Below are positions 23,857-34,019 of a stretch of 64,000 bases of DNA, piece after piece. Position 1 is the stretch's first letter. Every line of letters begins with the position of its first letter. The translations under genes and the position numbers were made by a program. The DNA comes from Margaritifera margaritifera. Taxonomy: Eukaryota > Mollusca > Bivalvia > Unionida > Margaritiferidae. The notes beneath the pieces are model-generated. The model had not been told where the DNA came from. It made no database searches and saw only the letters and a list, made by a program, of their open reading frames with translations. The stretch spans positions 4,736,501 through 4,800,500 of the forward strand of contig JAQPZY010001670.1 in assembly GCA_029931535.1 (NCBI GenBank). The letters are read 5' to 3'.

Positions 23857-24522
23857 TCAAGCTTGTGTGTCTGATACGTGATTGGCACAATAGCACCTCA
23901 TTTCTCCGATTTGTTCTGTTCGAGGGATGCCACTCTCCAATAGTTGCTTTGATGTTCTGAAGTTTGTGGTGTTTTCATTCCACATATTTTGCCAAGTATG
24001 ATGAACATGCTGTTTTATACAATATTTGAAGTCACTATAGGGAATCTTCCAAACGTGTGATTGCAAAGCAGCTTTGGCCGCATTGTCTGACCTTTCATTA
24101 CCTATTATGCTGATGTGACTTGGCAGTAAACAGTACATACTACTTTTCCCAGACTGTATGAGAATATCATGTTTCTGTAATACATAGGATATTAACGGGT
24201 TTTCAGATTTAAAGTTCTGTAAGGCTTTCAATGTGGAAAGTACATCGGAAAAGGTAGTGAAATTCGTATTTTGAAAGGTTTCAACGTACATGTAATTCAA
24301 AGATCTGAGCATGGTTGTAATTTCTGCAGTAAAAATTGAGGCTTTATCCTGTAACTGGCTCGAGATGGTGCCATGGGGTATTGCAATGACAGCTCCAACT
24401 TTGTCTCCATCTTTCGAACGGTCTGTGTACGGGCATATGCTACGATAGGAGGCTTTAATTTCATTAAATTTACTCTGAAAAAGGACAGGAGGTCTTTTGT
24501 TGAAGACTTTTTGAGTTCGCAC
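23857..24522 (-). pseudogene. LINE ORF2 fragment: RNase H domain
   Basis: 221 open codons. YTDRSKDGDKVGAVIAIP gives the first catalytic Asp region of an RNase H, FTAEITTML the Glu helix, FSDVLSTLKAL the next Asp, and SHISIIGNERSDNAAKAAL the closing His/Asp block. In active copies the motif after the third strand usually reads WIPSH-x-GIxGNE; here it is LLPSHISIIGNE. The frame runs into the RHTS-type tail in another frame at 23681-23896. Confidence 0.75.
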
Positions 24523-24590
24523 AGGTCAAATATTTTGAGAGGGTTGATGACCACGGTGGTGATTTGGGAATAAAGAATTTTGCAGAATTT

Positions 24591-25866
24591 CTAACATTGA
24601 TTTTTGCGCTTTCTAAGTAAGGGTGGAATGAAGTTTAGTTTCTTAATGTACAAGGTTTGGTATTTGCGCCTCAGCACTACATCATATGCGGGTTTAGATG
24701 GATTAGAAGATAGTTTGGTAGCATACTGAAGAACCAATTTTGTTCGTCTGAGATAAAGTGACGGTTCATTTGCCTCAGCATAGAGGCTTTCTGAAGCAGA
24801 AGTTCTAAATGCACCCAGACAGAATCTAAGTCCCTGATTGTGTATGGGATCATTCATCTGCAGGTAAGATTTACAAGCTGATCCGTGCACAATCGAGCCA
24901 TAGTGAAGTTTCAATCTTACTAATGACCTGTGTAACCGGAACAAGACCTTCCGATCTGCTCCCCAATCTGTGCCACAACTTGTATTAAATCTGGGGCTTT
25001 TTACCATTTGTTCCTGAGTTATCTAAGATGTGGAAGAAAAGTTAGTTTATGGTCGAAAATAAGCCCTAAAAATGTGTTCTTCTCCACATCAGGAATAAGA
25101 CAATCATCGAGATAGAGCTTTGTGTGATCATCAATACAATGCAATCGGTTGAAATGCATACAGTTAGTTTTTGGTTTCGAAAATTGTAACCCGTTTTCTT
25201 CTGCCCATTTCTGAACTATAGTTAAACTTATCTGTATTTGATGTTCAATAGTATGTATGCTTTTTGATCTGTAGCAGATTAAAAAAAGTCGTTAACATAT
25301 AATGAGAAGTCGGTTCCTTGTTTAAGGCATTTTACTATGCTTGTAATGTTTATATTGAATTGAGTAACTGACAACATGCTGCCCTGATGTACACCCATCT
25401 CCTGAGGACAGCTTTCAGAAAAGGTGCTGTATACTGTTTTTATCTTTAACAAAATTGGAGATAAAGTTAGGTAGGAGGACCCTTAGACGTAGGTTAAATT
25501 GGACATTCATTATGCCGTACTTCCATGTGGTGTTATAAGCTTTCTCCAAGTCGAACAAGACGGCAACTATATGTTCCTTCTTTATGAAAGCTTCTCTAAT
25601 AAATGCTTCAAGTCTGACAATATGGTCTATTGTGCTTTTCTGATGTCTGAATCCACACTGAACGTCTGATAGTAGTTTGTTGGATTCGAGATACCAGAGG
25701 AGTCTATCGTTTGTCTTCCGTTCCATCGTTCTGCAGATAATACTATGGGACGATAGTTGGAAGGGTCGGTTTGGTTCTTTCCAGGTCTGGGTGCGATATC
25801 ACCGTTGCTTCTCGCCAGGACTGCGGGAAGTCGCCAGTTTCCCAATTTATTGAAAATGTTTAGCAA
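24591..25866 (-). pseudogene. LINE ORF2 fragment: reverse transcriptase, several frames
   Basis: Three open pieces (25627-25866, 25415-25726, 24591-25007), plus in-between coding in shifted frames, carry RT fingers, palm and thumb. FDLEKAYNTTW holds the first palm Asp. The second motif reads YVND rather than YVDD, so a metal-binding Asp is lost. ENGLQFSKPKT and LGLIFDHKLTFLPHL mark the thumb. The open piece at 24591 carries LRLKLHYGSIVHGSA, a conserved C-terminal RT block. Confidence 0.8.
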
Positions 25867-26904
25867 AGTATTTAAAGCTGTGTCAAATGTTTCAAAATTT
25901 GACAGTGAATATCAATTTATCTTGCGGAAGTGTCATGGGATCGACCAAAATAGTCTTGTAACCTTATGAAAGTGGGAGGTTTATTGTAATCTTCAGCATT
26001 AGCAGATTTTAAATTTAGAGGAAAATTTTCTGTCAAGTTTTTGACATGGCGTTAGTTTTCAGAATAATTATCTTGTGAGGAGTTCTTCGAGAATGTTTCT
26101 CAAAATGCATTTCATATCTCTGGTACGGTTGTAACAGTTTCTTCAGATTTCTTTACAGCTGCTTTTATTTTTGCCAATAATTTAAATTACTTTTTTTGTA
26201 CCATATTCCACATTAAATCATAGAGGAGCGAGAGTTCAACCTGTTTACATACGATTCCATGTTTTCTTCTTAGTCTCTTTATACTGCTACTACGAGCTTC
26301 AGCTCAGTGTATCCGGTATTTAATCAGGTTTTCAGTTGCTCAATTGGCATTGACATGTTGTAGAACCTTTTTCCATTTCCTGATGGCGTCTTTGCATGCA
26401 TCATCTAACCATGGTTTGCTGACACGTTTAGGAAAGGCCGAAGTTTTGGGTATGAAATCCCCAGCAACACCCTGGAGTATCTCTGTAAATAGGAGTATTG
26501 GATCCTCTACATTGTCAAAACGAGAGGGATTGCAACTTTTCCTACTCTGCCTTATTCAATTTCCATCTCTGCGCGAGCCTTTGGGGTTTGGGGATATTAC
26601 TTCCTAAATATACATGAAAGTGATCACTACCATATAGGTCATTACCAACTTCCCAAGATAAGTAAAGTAAAAGAAATAGATTGCAGATAGTCATATCTAA
26701 GGAAGGTATGTACATTTTCCTAATTTGATGATGATCGGCATAACAGCAGATACTTAATTTCATCACACACTTCTTTTGAACAAGAGTCTCCCAAGGTAGT
26801 AGTACTTGTGTTTGCCGACTTTGACACCTTGATTGAGTCTAAATGGACCGTTTGACCGCAGACAATCAGTTAAGTGTTGTCAACAGCACTTGTAGTGAAT
26901 AATG

Positions 26905-27606
26905 TGTTGACACAGGTAATCGGCTTAATGGGATAATGACTTCCCGCACGCGACTTCTGGCCTCTACGGTCACGAAACGTTCTGAGTGCCAAAATGTGAA
27001 TTCATATTCCAAAATTCAAATATTAAGCTTATTTACTTATTCAACCTTGACTAAAGCAAAAATTATGAAATTGCAAGATTATGCCATTTCTCTATGTACA
27101 TGCCAAATACAGCAGGCTATACAGATTAGTTCGTGGATTTCTGAAGTTTTGTACGCAAACATACTCCAAGTTTCACCGTCATTTGATAATGACCCAAAGT
27201 AAAATTTTCGTACTTTTAAAATAAAAAAATAAAAATATGCAAATCGAATTCATGATAAATTTATGCAAGTTGTGAGTAAAACGAAGTCTCCATGAAACAG
27301 ATTTAATGTAGATATCTAAACCTTACCTTTCGATTTAAGTGGTATGAAATTTAAAGTTGTATTCATATCTTAGTATTTATTAGTCCAATCCATCTTTGTT
27401 TCCCCCGTTAGGAGATTAATAACAACATAGAGAGATGGTACAGACATGAGAATGACATTGACGTACAATTACATATATAAATTACAAACTCATGCATACA
27501 TAAACAAGAATACACATTTTTGTGTTTGATTGATATGATCCCCCGTACCATACTAGCATCACCCTATAAGGAATATTTCCGGACATTTGGCGACCGCTAG
27601 TCTCCC
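26905..27606. other. Intergenic, nothing recognised
   Basis: AT-rich sequence 5' of the LINE. No clear endonuclease N-terminus was found here, consistent with 5' truncation. Confidence 0.4.
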
Positions 27607-27614
27607 ATCGTAGA

Positions 27615-27915
27615 CAGTGGCGGAGCGAAGGTTTGAGGCGCCTGGGGGCAATATTCATTAGTGGCGCCCCTATATTGCCATAGAAAACAGTTTTTATGTC
27701 AGTTGCCAACCTTCCGCCTCCCTCCCCCCCCCCCCCAACCTAACTATAAGTTTTGTGAAAAATTGCCCCTGTTACATTAACGTGGGGTGAAATACTATGA
27801 AAATTTCAGCTCCAAAAAAACAAAAAACAAAAAAATCCCGACGGCGCCCTCCTTCGCCTGGCACTCGGGGGCAATTGCCCCCCCCCCCCCCATGACACCC
27901 CTGACGCCGCCATTG
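27615..27915. mobile_element. Short hAT-type MITE (301 bp) with 8-bp target duplication
   Basis: Inverted ends CAGTGGCGGAGCG and, on the opposite strand, CAATGGCGGCGTC. Flanks are ATCGTAGA (27607-27614) and ATCGTAGG (27916-27923), 7 of 8 identical; 8 bp is the usual hAT duplication. The inside is non-coding, with C homopolymers near 27726 and 27878. Confidence 0.65.
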
Positions 27916-28349
27916 ATCGTAGGGAGAAAGGCGATATGGTTATCCCCAAAAGGGTGCGTGGTTTTACTGAGTACATTCCAATGGATCAAATAACGCAATA
28001 AATTTAGAAGTCATTAAACACACATTTTGAGGTCGAGATTTTCCATTCTATCTGCGAAATGCTGACACATGTTAAATCATCCTAATCTTGATGGTGTTAT
28101 CACAGATAAATCGGTCCTTCATATATTCTCGAACTCAGCATACATACAATTTTGAAGGTTGAGAACTTGTATAAATATTACATCAAAAGTATGAACAGTT
28201 ATATAACGACATAATTAATACTATGAAGTCAAGTTATCTGGGAGGTAACCCAGCGGGATAATTTTTAGTTTATTCAATCATTTATCATAGTTTCTTTAGT
28301 TAGCCTTTTACAAAATAAACAAAAACAAAACATTCCGAATTTCTGTAAA

Positions 28350-28772
28350 CTTAGGGGTCATTCAGTCCACATGTTTAGGGGAATTCCCTACCGAGCAAGT
28401 ATTGAACAAATTCTTCGTCAGATATATTATGAAGATATGCAGCAAGTTGAATATGCAAATTATTGATAATATGCGGTCATTCTTGCAAAGAAAGGTATAC
28501 AATCTCATTAAAAATATTCTTTTCGACAACGTATTCTCAGGCATATGACATAATTTGCAAGGAAATTGAGCTTTCTTTTATAAATTTGAGCGACAATTCT
28601 GTTCAGTCCAAGCATGCTTTCCCTCATTGTAGATCTGGTCTTACGTGAGAATTCTTGAATGTGCTTCACACATTGATGCTGAAATACATCTAATTTTTAA
28701 CTGTCTTTCGATCCAATATTTGACCACACCTCGAAACCATAAAGTGCTGTTGGAATACGATTTTTTATATAT
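28350..28772 (-). mobile_element. LINE remnant, RT C-terminal region, cut by the LTR element
   Basis: Minus-strand conceptual translation reads RIPTALYGFEVWSNI, then VFQHQCVKHIQ and LGLNRIVAQIYKRKLNFL, a layout common at the end of CR1/RTE-type reverse transcriptases. Stops and frame changes interrupt it. The LTR retrotransposon begins at 28773, directly next to it. Confidence 0.5.
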
Positions 28773-29527
28773 TGTTACGACTCTATGGTCTAAGAAAAAT
28801 GTAACAGAAAGAAAGTGAAACCAACAAATCAAGTAAAAATCAACAAGCAATTTATTACTAGATAATTAAAATGAAAAATATAAAAAAATCACTTACAGTA
28901 ATGTGTTTTGAAATCCTAATAATCCAATAAGAATGATTGTTCTAATCACAAGTCCTAAATATAGAATGTTCCGAATTCACGGCTGTGTCCTTGAATGCTA
29001 TGATGTGCTAATGGTCTCCAAAGTCCTGATGTACTAGAAATCTTGATGTGCTGATGTCAAAATGAAGTATTCCAAAATATCTCTGAATAAGTTCACTTAA
29101 ATTCCAAAATCATCAATTAAAAATCCAAAATCCAAAAGTTTATGAGCACTGTTATAATCCAATGAATATTTAAAATAATTCCTCTCTTAGAATTTGGAAT
29201 GAATTTTCACAACTGTAATAGCTCTTTACAAGACTGATGGTAATGTCAAAACTGAATAAATGTCCACCAAACATGGTATATATAAAGATTGGTCACATGA
29301 CAGAATGTTCTAGAACATGAGTCATCTTAATGGAATTTTTACTTGTAAACAAAAATCAACCTTGACCTTCAAATTGAGAAAACATATTGATCAAAACAAC
29401 CTAATTCAAGGACACTAGTTAAACATGTTTTTCCTGATAACATTAAGATTTAAGCAAATATTAAAGTGAAGAAACATTTATAATTTCCTAAAATATTTAT
29501 AATATTATATAAACATCATACATAACA
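28773..29527 (-). repeat. 3' LTR of the gypsy element (755 bp)
   Basis: Downstream of RNase H on the minus strand. On that strand AATAAA occurs at 28851-28856, a candidate polyadenylation signal. Differences from the other LTR include a T/A near 28866 and an A/G in the GGTATATATAAAG stretch. Confidence 0.95.
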
Positions 29528-29536
29528 CCTCCCCTC
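29528..29536 (-). other. Polypurine tract of the gypsy element
   Basis: The minus strand reads GAGGGGAGG immediately before the 3' LTR, the expected plus-strand primer position. Confidence 0.75.
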
Positions 29537-29665
29537 ATAAAGAAAAAGAAAGATTTATATAATAAAGCTTTCTTTTGAATATACATCTAATACTATAATA
29601 ACCAAAATTACATAAGAACATGTTTTATGATACTGGACTTAATTACATCAAGCAATATTACATTT

Positions 29666-30875
29666 CTAGGCACGTGAGAGTGCATCTGCAATCACATTGT
29701 CTTTTCCCCTGATGTGTTTGATGTCAATGTTATATTCCTGCAATATCAAACTCCATCTCAACAATCTCCGATTTTTATCTTTCATTTTGTTGATGAAAGT
29801 AAGGGGATTGTGATCACTGTACACAATAATTGGAGAAAGAGCTGAGGTGACATACACTTCAAAATGCTGTAAAGCCAATATCAAAGCCAAACATTCCTTC
29901 TCAATTGTGGAATAATTTTTCTGGTGCTTGTTTAGTTTTTTAGAAAAATAACACACAGGGTGATCCACACCACTTTTGTCTTCCTGAATCAATACTCCAC
30001 CAACCCCTACATCACTTGCATCAACAGATAATTTAAATGATTGGCTAAAATTTGGTGCAGAAAGAACTGGTGCATTCTTAAGCATTACCTTTAACTTGTC
30101 AAAAGATTCCTGACACTTGTCAGACCAATGAAATTTGGTTTTCTTACTCAATAAACTTGTCAAAGGTTCAGCAATTTTTGGAAAAATTGGAACAAAATTT
30201 CCGATAATATCCAGCCATACCTAGAAATCGCATCAGTTGCTTTTTACAAATTGGAACTTGAAATTCAGAGATAGCTTTGACCTTAGCTTCTATAGGTTTA
30301 ACTTGACCTTGTCCCACAATATGTCCTAAAATGTGACACAAGCATGGCAAAACTCACTTTTGCTCAAATTAATTGTCAGATTCGCATCGCTGAGTCGATC
30401 AAAGAATTTTCGAATGGTTTCCAAATGATCTTCCCAGGTGTTGTTGTAGATAATGACGTCATCGATATAAGCGTCACAATTATCAAGACCAAATGTTATC
30501 ATGTTCATCAGACGTTGAAACGTTGCAGGCGAATTTTTCATTCCAAACGGCATAACTTTATATTGATAAAGTCCATCTGGAGTTGCAAATGCTGAAATTT
30601 CTTTTGCCCTTTCCGTCAGTGGAATTTGCCAGAATCCTTTTAAAAGGTCAAACTTGGTGACATATTTAGCATTTCCAATTTTATCAATGCAATCGTCCAT
30701 TCTTGGGATTGGAAATGAATCAGTTTTGGTGACACTGTTGACTTTTCTATAGTCAGTACACATACGGAATGTATTATCTGGCTTGGGAACAAGAATACAT
30801 GGTGAACTCCAGTTACTTTTACTTGGTTCTATGAAATCATTCTCCAGTAAATACTGAATTTCTTTCCTGTTGTTG
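29666..30875 (-). pseudogene. Reverse transcriptase-RNase H of gypsy element, frameshifted
   Basis: Coding similarity starts near 30870 in a frame different from the upstream ORF (DFIEPSKSNWSSPCILVPKP). RT then runs on with TKFDLLKGFWQIPL, YKVMPFGMKNSPATFQ and DAYIDDVIIY, so the YIDD catalytic pair is intact. A break near 30335 sits in a T run and another near 30185 in an A run. RNase H follows: FKLSVDASDVGVGGVL, IEKECLALI, IVYSDHNPL, ending KDNVIADALSRA at a stop 130 bases before the LTR. No integrase follows, which supports the Gmr1-like order. Confidence 0.88.
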
Positions 30876-33095
30876 TAAATGTGAAAGTTTCTGGTCTAGG
30901 TTGTTCAATATTTCTGAATTCCGAAGATTGGTTATACCAGAGTCACTATAGTCTGATTGTACTCCATCGTTGATATCTTCACTGTGTGGGACAGGTACAA
31001 CTAAATTAACAGAATAATTAGCTGAGCTATCTCTGTCAAAATATTCCTTTAACATATTTATATGACAAAGTTGTTTCTGTTTCCGTCTCCCAGGAGTGTT
31101 AATGATATAATTTAAGTCATTTACTTTCTTTTCAACGGTATAAGGACCATAAAATTTAGCCTGAAGAGGATTCTGAGGTATGGGAAAGAGAGCCAGAACT
31201 TTGTCACCAGGTTTAAAACTCCTTTCCTGTGAATTTCTGTCATACCTTAATTTCATTTTTGACTGGGTAGTGTGAAGATTAGTTCTTGCTACTTCACAGG
31301 CCTGTGACAACTTGTATTTGAAATCAGAAACATAATCAAGAAGATTAATCTTTGAATCTTCATTTGAAAGAAGTTTCTCTTTCAATAATTTCAGTGGTCC
31401 ACGGACAGTATGACCAAAAACTAGTTCAAAGGGACTAAAACCCAACGACTCTTGAACTGATTCCCTAACAGCAAACAACAACAAATGAACACCCTCATTG
31501 GGTAAAGAAGTCACTGCCCCAACAGTCACAGGTCCAGAAACTAAGTCTGATGCCAAATTTACACAATGATGAGGAACATTTACAAAGCCGCACTCAACTC
31601 CCTGAACAAGAACACTTTCACTTGAAGAAGACTCCTCAGACAAAGGCAAAGTACCTGATAATAAAAGACCCTGAGAAGCTCCAGTGTCCCTTAATATTTT
31701 AATTGGGATAGGTTTGGCAGAATCACCAATAAGTGATATAGAACCTTCTGACATGAATGGTTCATAAGCCTCCAAAATAGAATCAGACTGGGGTTTGTTT
31801 GACCCAACAAATGTATTGCTTTCAATACAAGACCGTGACCTTGACCTCGTAGAAATAAGAGCATTTGGAAAAGCTCTGTCTTTACTCTGTTGCTTATTTT
31901 TCAACTTGAAGCAATCAGAAATAACGTGCCCTTTCTTTTTACAATAAGTGCACGTAGGAAGAGATAAGGATTTCTGATCAGTCTTATCAGATGTTTGATT
32001 CCTAACAGTTGTGCTGTTGTGAAATTTGGAAGTACTCGAATGAGATTGAAATGGTTTTTTACCAGAAAACTGCTGAGAGGATGACTTATTGCCAAATGAA
32101 ATTTTGTGAGTCAAGGAATAATCATCAGCCATACGAGCAGCATTTTCCAAAGTTTCCACATTCTGCTCGTCAAGATAGGTTTTAACATCACTATGGATGC
32201 ACCTCTTGAACTCTTCAATTAATACGAGCTGTCTGAGGTTATCATAAGCTTGATCAACTTTCTTGGCTGAGCACCACCTATCAAATAGTTGTTCTTTATC
32301 CCTTGCAAATTCGACATGAGTTTGTCCAGTTTCTTTTCTACAATTCCTAAACCTTTGTCGATATGCCTCTGGTACCAACTCATAAGCTTTCAAGATGTAC
32401 TCCTTAACCACATCATAATCGGTGCTTTGTTGTACTGACAGTGAAGTGTAGACTTCACGAGCTTTGCCAATAAGTACACTTTGTAATAACAAAGTCCAAT
32501 GCTCTCTGGGCCATTTCAAGTTTTCAGCTATTTTCTCGAAATGAAGAAAGTATTTATCTACTTCTTTTTCCTGAAAAGGTGGTACTAACCTAATATATCT
32601 AGTAACATCAAAACCTGAACTTGTATTTAAAGGAGTGGAGTGTGCTCTGTTTGCCAGTTCTAATTCTCTTAACTTAAATTGCATTTCCCTTTCTTCTCTT
32701 TGCATCTGCATTTGTATTTGTCTATCTTCTTCTCTCTCCATCTGCCTCTCTTCTTTCTCTCTCTCCATCTGTATCTGCCTCTCTTCTTTCTCTCTCTCTC
32801 TCTGAATCTGAAGCTTTGCCAATTCTAAATCCATCTGGTTCTTTAACTCTAATTCCCTTAATTTCCTGTCAGAACCAGATACAGGCTTTCTCTTCAAACT
32901 TAAAGCACTATTTTCAAAAATTCCCTTAACTACTAAATACTGAATTAAAATAATCTTTATTTCCTGTTTTGTCAATGATACTTTTGCCTCAGATAGACTG
33001 TATTTTCTGGCAAGCTCGAGCAACTCATCCTTTCTCATGCACTCTAACCCCTCCTGGGTAGGTTTTGAAATGAAATTCTGAACATTAGATGCCAT
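30837..33095 (-). CDS. Gag-protease-integrase C-terminus ORF of gypsy element (752 aa)
   Basis: A single open frame with an unusual joint. Residues 1-60 form a SAP-like N-terminus (CMRKDELLELARKY). Residues 80-150 are a highly charged coiled coil (EREKEERQIQM). Residues 165-330 are a retrotransposon Gag core (EYILKAYELVPEAYRQRFR). A CCHC zinc knuckle uses C382, C385, H390 and C395. The protease active site is DTGAS at 470-474. After GVHLLL (535-540) the text changes abruptly to FAVRESVQESLGFSPFELVF (541-560), which belongs to the region after the integrase catalytic core. The GPY/F module follows (FKPGDKV, KFYGPYTVEKKV, LCHINMLKEYF; 627-686). The rest of protease, the integrase zinc domain and the DDE core are missing. 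The frame ends at GE just where the RT begins in another frame. Confidence 0.9.
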   Translation of the reverse strand: MASNVQNFISKPTQEGLECMRKDELLELARKYSLSEAKVSLTKQEIKIILIQYLVVKGIFENSALSLKRKPVSGSDRKLRELELKNQMDLELAKLQIQREREKEERQIQMEREKEERQMEREEDRQIQMQMQREEREMQFKLRELELANRAHSTPLNTSSGFDVTRYIRLVPPFQEKEVDKYFLHFEKIAENLKWPREHWTLLLQSVLIGKAREVYTSLSVQQSTDYDVVKEYILKAYELVPEAYRQRFRNCRKETGQTHVEFARDKEQLFDRWCSAKKVDQAYDNLRQLVLIEEFKRCIHSDVKTYLDEQNVETLENAARMADDYSLTHKISFGNKSSSQQFSGKKPFQSHSSTSKFHNSTTVRNQTSDKTDQKSLSLPTCTYCKKKGHVISDCFKLKNKQQSKDRAFPNALISTRSRSRSCIESNTFVGSNKPQSDSILEAYEPFMSEGSISLIGDSAKPIPIKILRDTGASQGLLLSGTLPLSEESSSSESVLVQGVECGFVNVPHHCVNLASDLVSGPVTVGAVTSLPNEGVHLLLFAVRESVQESLGFSPFELVFGHTVRGPLKLLKEKLLSNEDSKINLLDYVSDFKYKLSQACEVARTNLHTTQSKMKLRYDRNSQERSFKPGDKVLALFPIPQNPLQAKFYGPYTVEKKVNDLNYIINTPGRRKQKQLCHINMLKEYFDRDSSANYSVNLVVPVPHSEDINDGVQSDYSDSGITNLRNSEILNNLDQKLSHLQQQERNSVFTGE

Positions 33096-33234
33096 TGTAA
33101 ATGCTTGTTGGTTTCACACAAAAAAAATTTCTTTATTAAAAATCTTTGCCAAAGACAAAAAAATTCTCCGAGACAAAATCAATATGAATTTCAAAGATAA
33201 ATTTAATATCTCTAATATGCTTTAAAGAAATTCA

Positions 33235-33252
33235 ATCCCGGAACGGCCCCCA
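33235..33252 (-). other. Primer binding site of the gypsy element
   Basis: Five bases after the 5' LTR the minus strand reads TGGGGGCCGTTCCGGGAT. Its complement looks like the 3' end of a tRNA (T-loop TTCAATC further on and terminal CCCCA). The tRNA identity is not assigned. Confidence 0.6.
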
Positions 33253-33257
33253 ATTTC

Positions 33258-34012
33258 TGTTACGACTCTATGGTCTAAGAAAAATGTAACAGAAAGAAAG
33301 TGAAACCAACAAATCAAGTAAAAATCAACAAGCAATTTATTACTAGAAAATTAAAATGAAAAATAAAAAAAAATCACTTACAGTAATGTGTTTTGAAATC
33401 CTAATAATCCAATAAGAATGATTGTTCTAATCACAAGTCCTAAATATAGAATGTTCCGAATTCACGGCTGTGTCCTTGAATGCTATGATGTGCTAATGGT
33501 CTCCAAAGTCCTGATGTACTAGAAATCTTGATGTGCTGATGTCAAAATGAAGTATTCCAAAATATCTCTGAATAAGTTCACTTAAATTCCAAAATCATCA
33601 ATTAAAAATCCAAAATCCAAAAGTTTATGAGCACTGTTATAATCCAATGAATATTTAAAATAATTCCTCTCTTAGAATTTGGAATGAATTTTCACAACTG
33701 TAATAGCTCTTTACAAGACTGATGGTAATGTCAAAACTGAATAAATGTCCACCAAACATGGTATATGTAAAGATTGGTCACATGACAGAATGTTCTAGAA
33801 CATGAGTCATCTTAATGGAATTTTTACTTGTAAACAAAAATCAACCTTGACCTTCAAATTGAGAAAACATATTGATCAAAACAACCTAATTCAAGGACAC
33901 TAGTTAAACATGTTTTTCCTGATAACATTAAGATTTAAGCAAATATTAAAGTGAAGAAACATTTATAATTTCCTAAAATATTTATAATATTATATAAACA
34001 TCATACATAACA
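33258..34012 (-). repeat. 5' LTR of the gypsy element (755 bp)
   Basis: Lies upstream of gag on the minus strand. Its terminal inverted repeat is TGTTA/TAACA. It is about 99.6% identical to the copy at 28773-29527. Confidence 0.95.
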
Positions 34013-34019
34013 ATATATA

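Larger units (their letters stand above)
23430..26900 (-). mobile_element. Decayed non-LTR retrotransposon (I/Jockey-like LINE: EN-RT-RNase H-zinc tail)
   Basis: Minus-strand remains run in the expected order. The endonuclease C-terminus is near 26540-26640 (GSDHFHVYLG) and a linker KPWLDDACKDAIRKWKK near 26340-26420. RT fingers DPSNYRPIVLS are near 25745 and QCGFRHQKSTIDHIVRLEAF near 25640. RT palm HQGSMLS and YVND lie at 25300-25400. RNase H-like YTDRS and SHISIIGNERSD occupy 24100-24450, and a terminal Cys-rich tail CVPCHCLQTVEHIFVEC is near 23800. The frame breaks many times, and the catalytic YxDD reads YVND. The 3' end is taken near 23430, where GTGCCGTAAAACACTAT occurs on the minus strand. 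Probably 5'-truncated. Clade assignment is by motif reading only. Confidence 0.85.
28773..34012 (-). mobile_element. Ty3/gypsy LTR retrotransposon, Gmr1-like domain order, integrase core deleted
   Basis: 5240 bp between two 755-bp LTRs that start TGTTACG and end TAACA. ATATAT flanks both sides, which fits a 4-6 bp target duplication in AT DNA. The LTRs differ at only about three positions. On the minus strand the order is gag, zinc knuckle, protease, integrase C-terminus, reverse transcriptase, RNase H, polypurine tract. Integrase lies before RT rather than after RNase H, an order known from the Gmr1 group of gypsy elements. The integrase catalytic domain is absent. Three frame changes affect RT/RNase H. 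The copy is recent but not autonomous. Confidence 0.92.

Noticed and set aside
31901..32095. 64-codon minus ORF inside gag
   Set aside because: Shadow frame of the 752-residue ORF.
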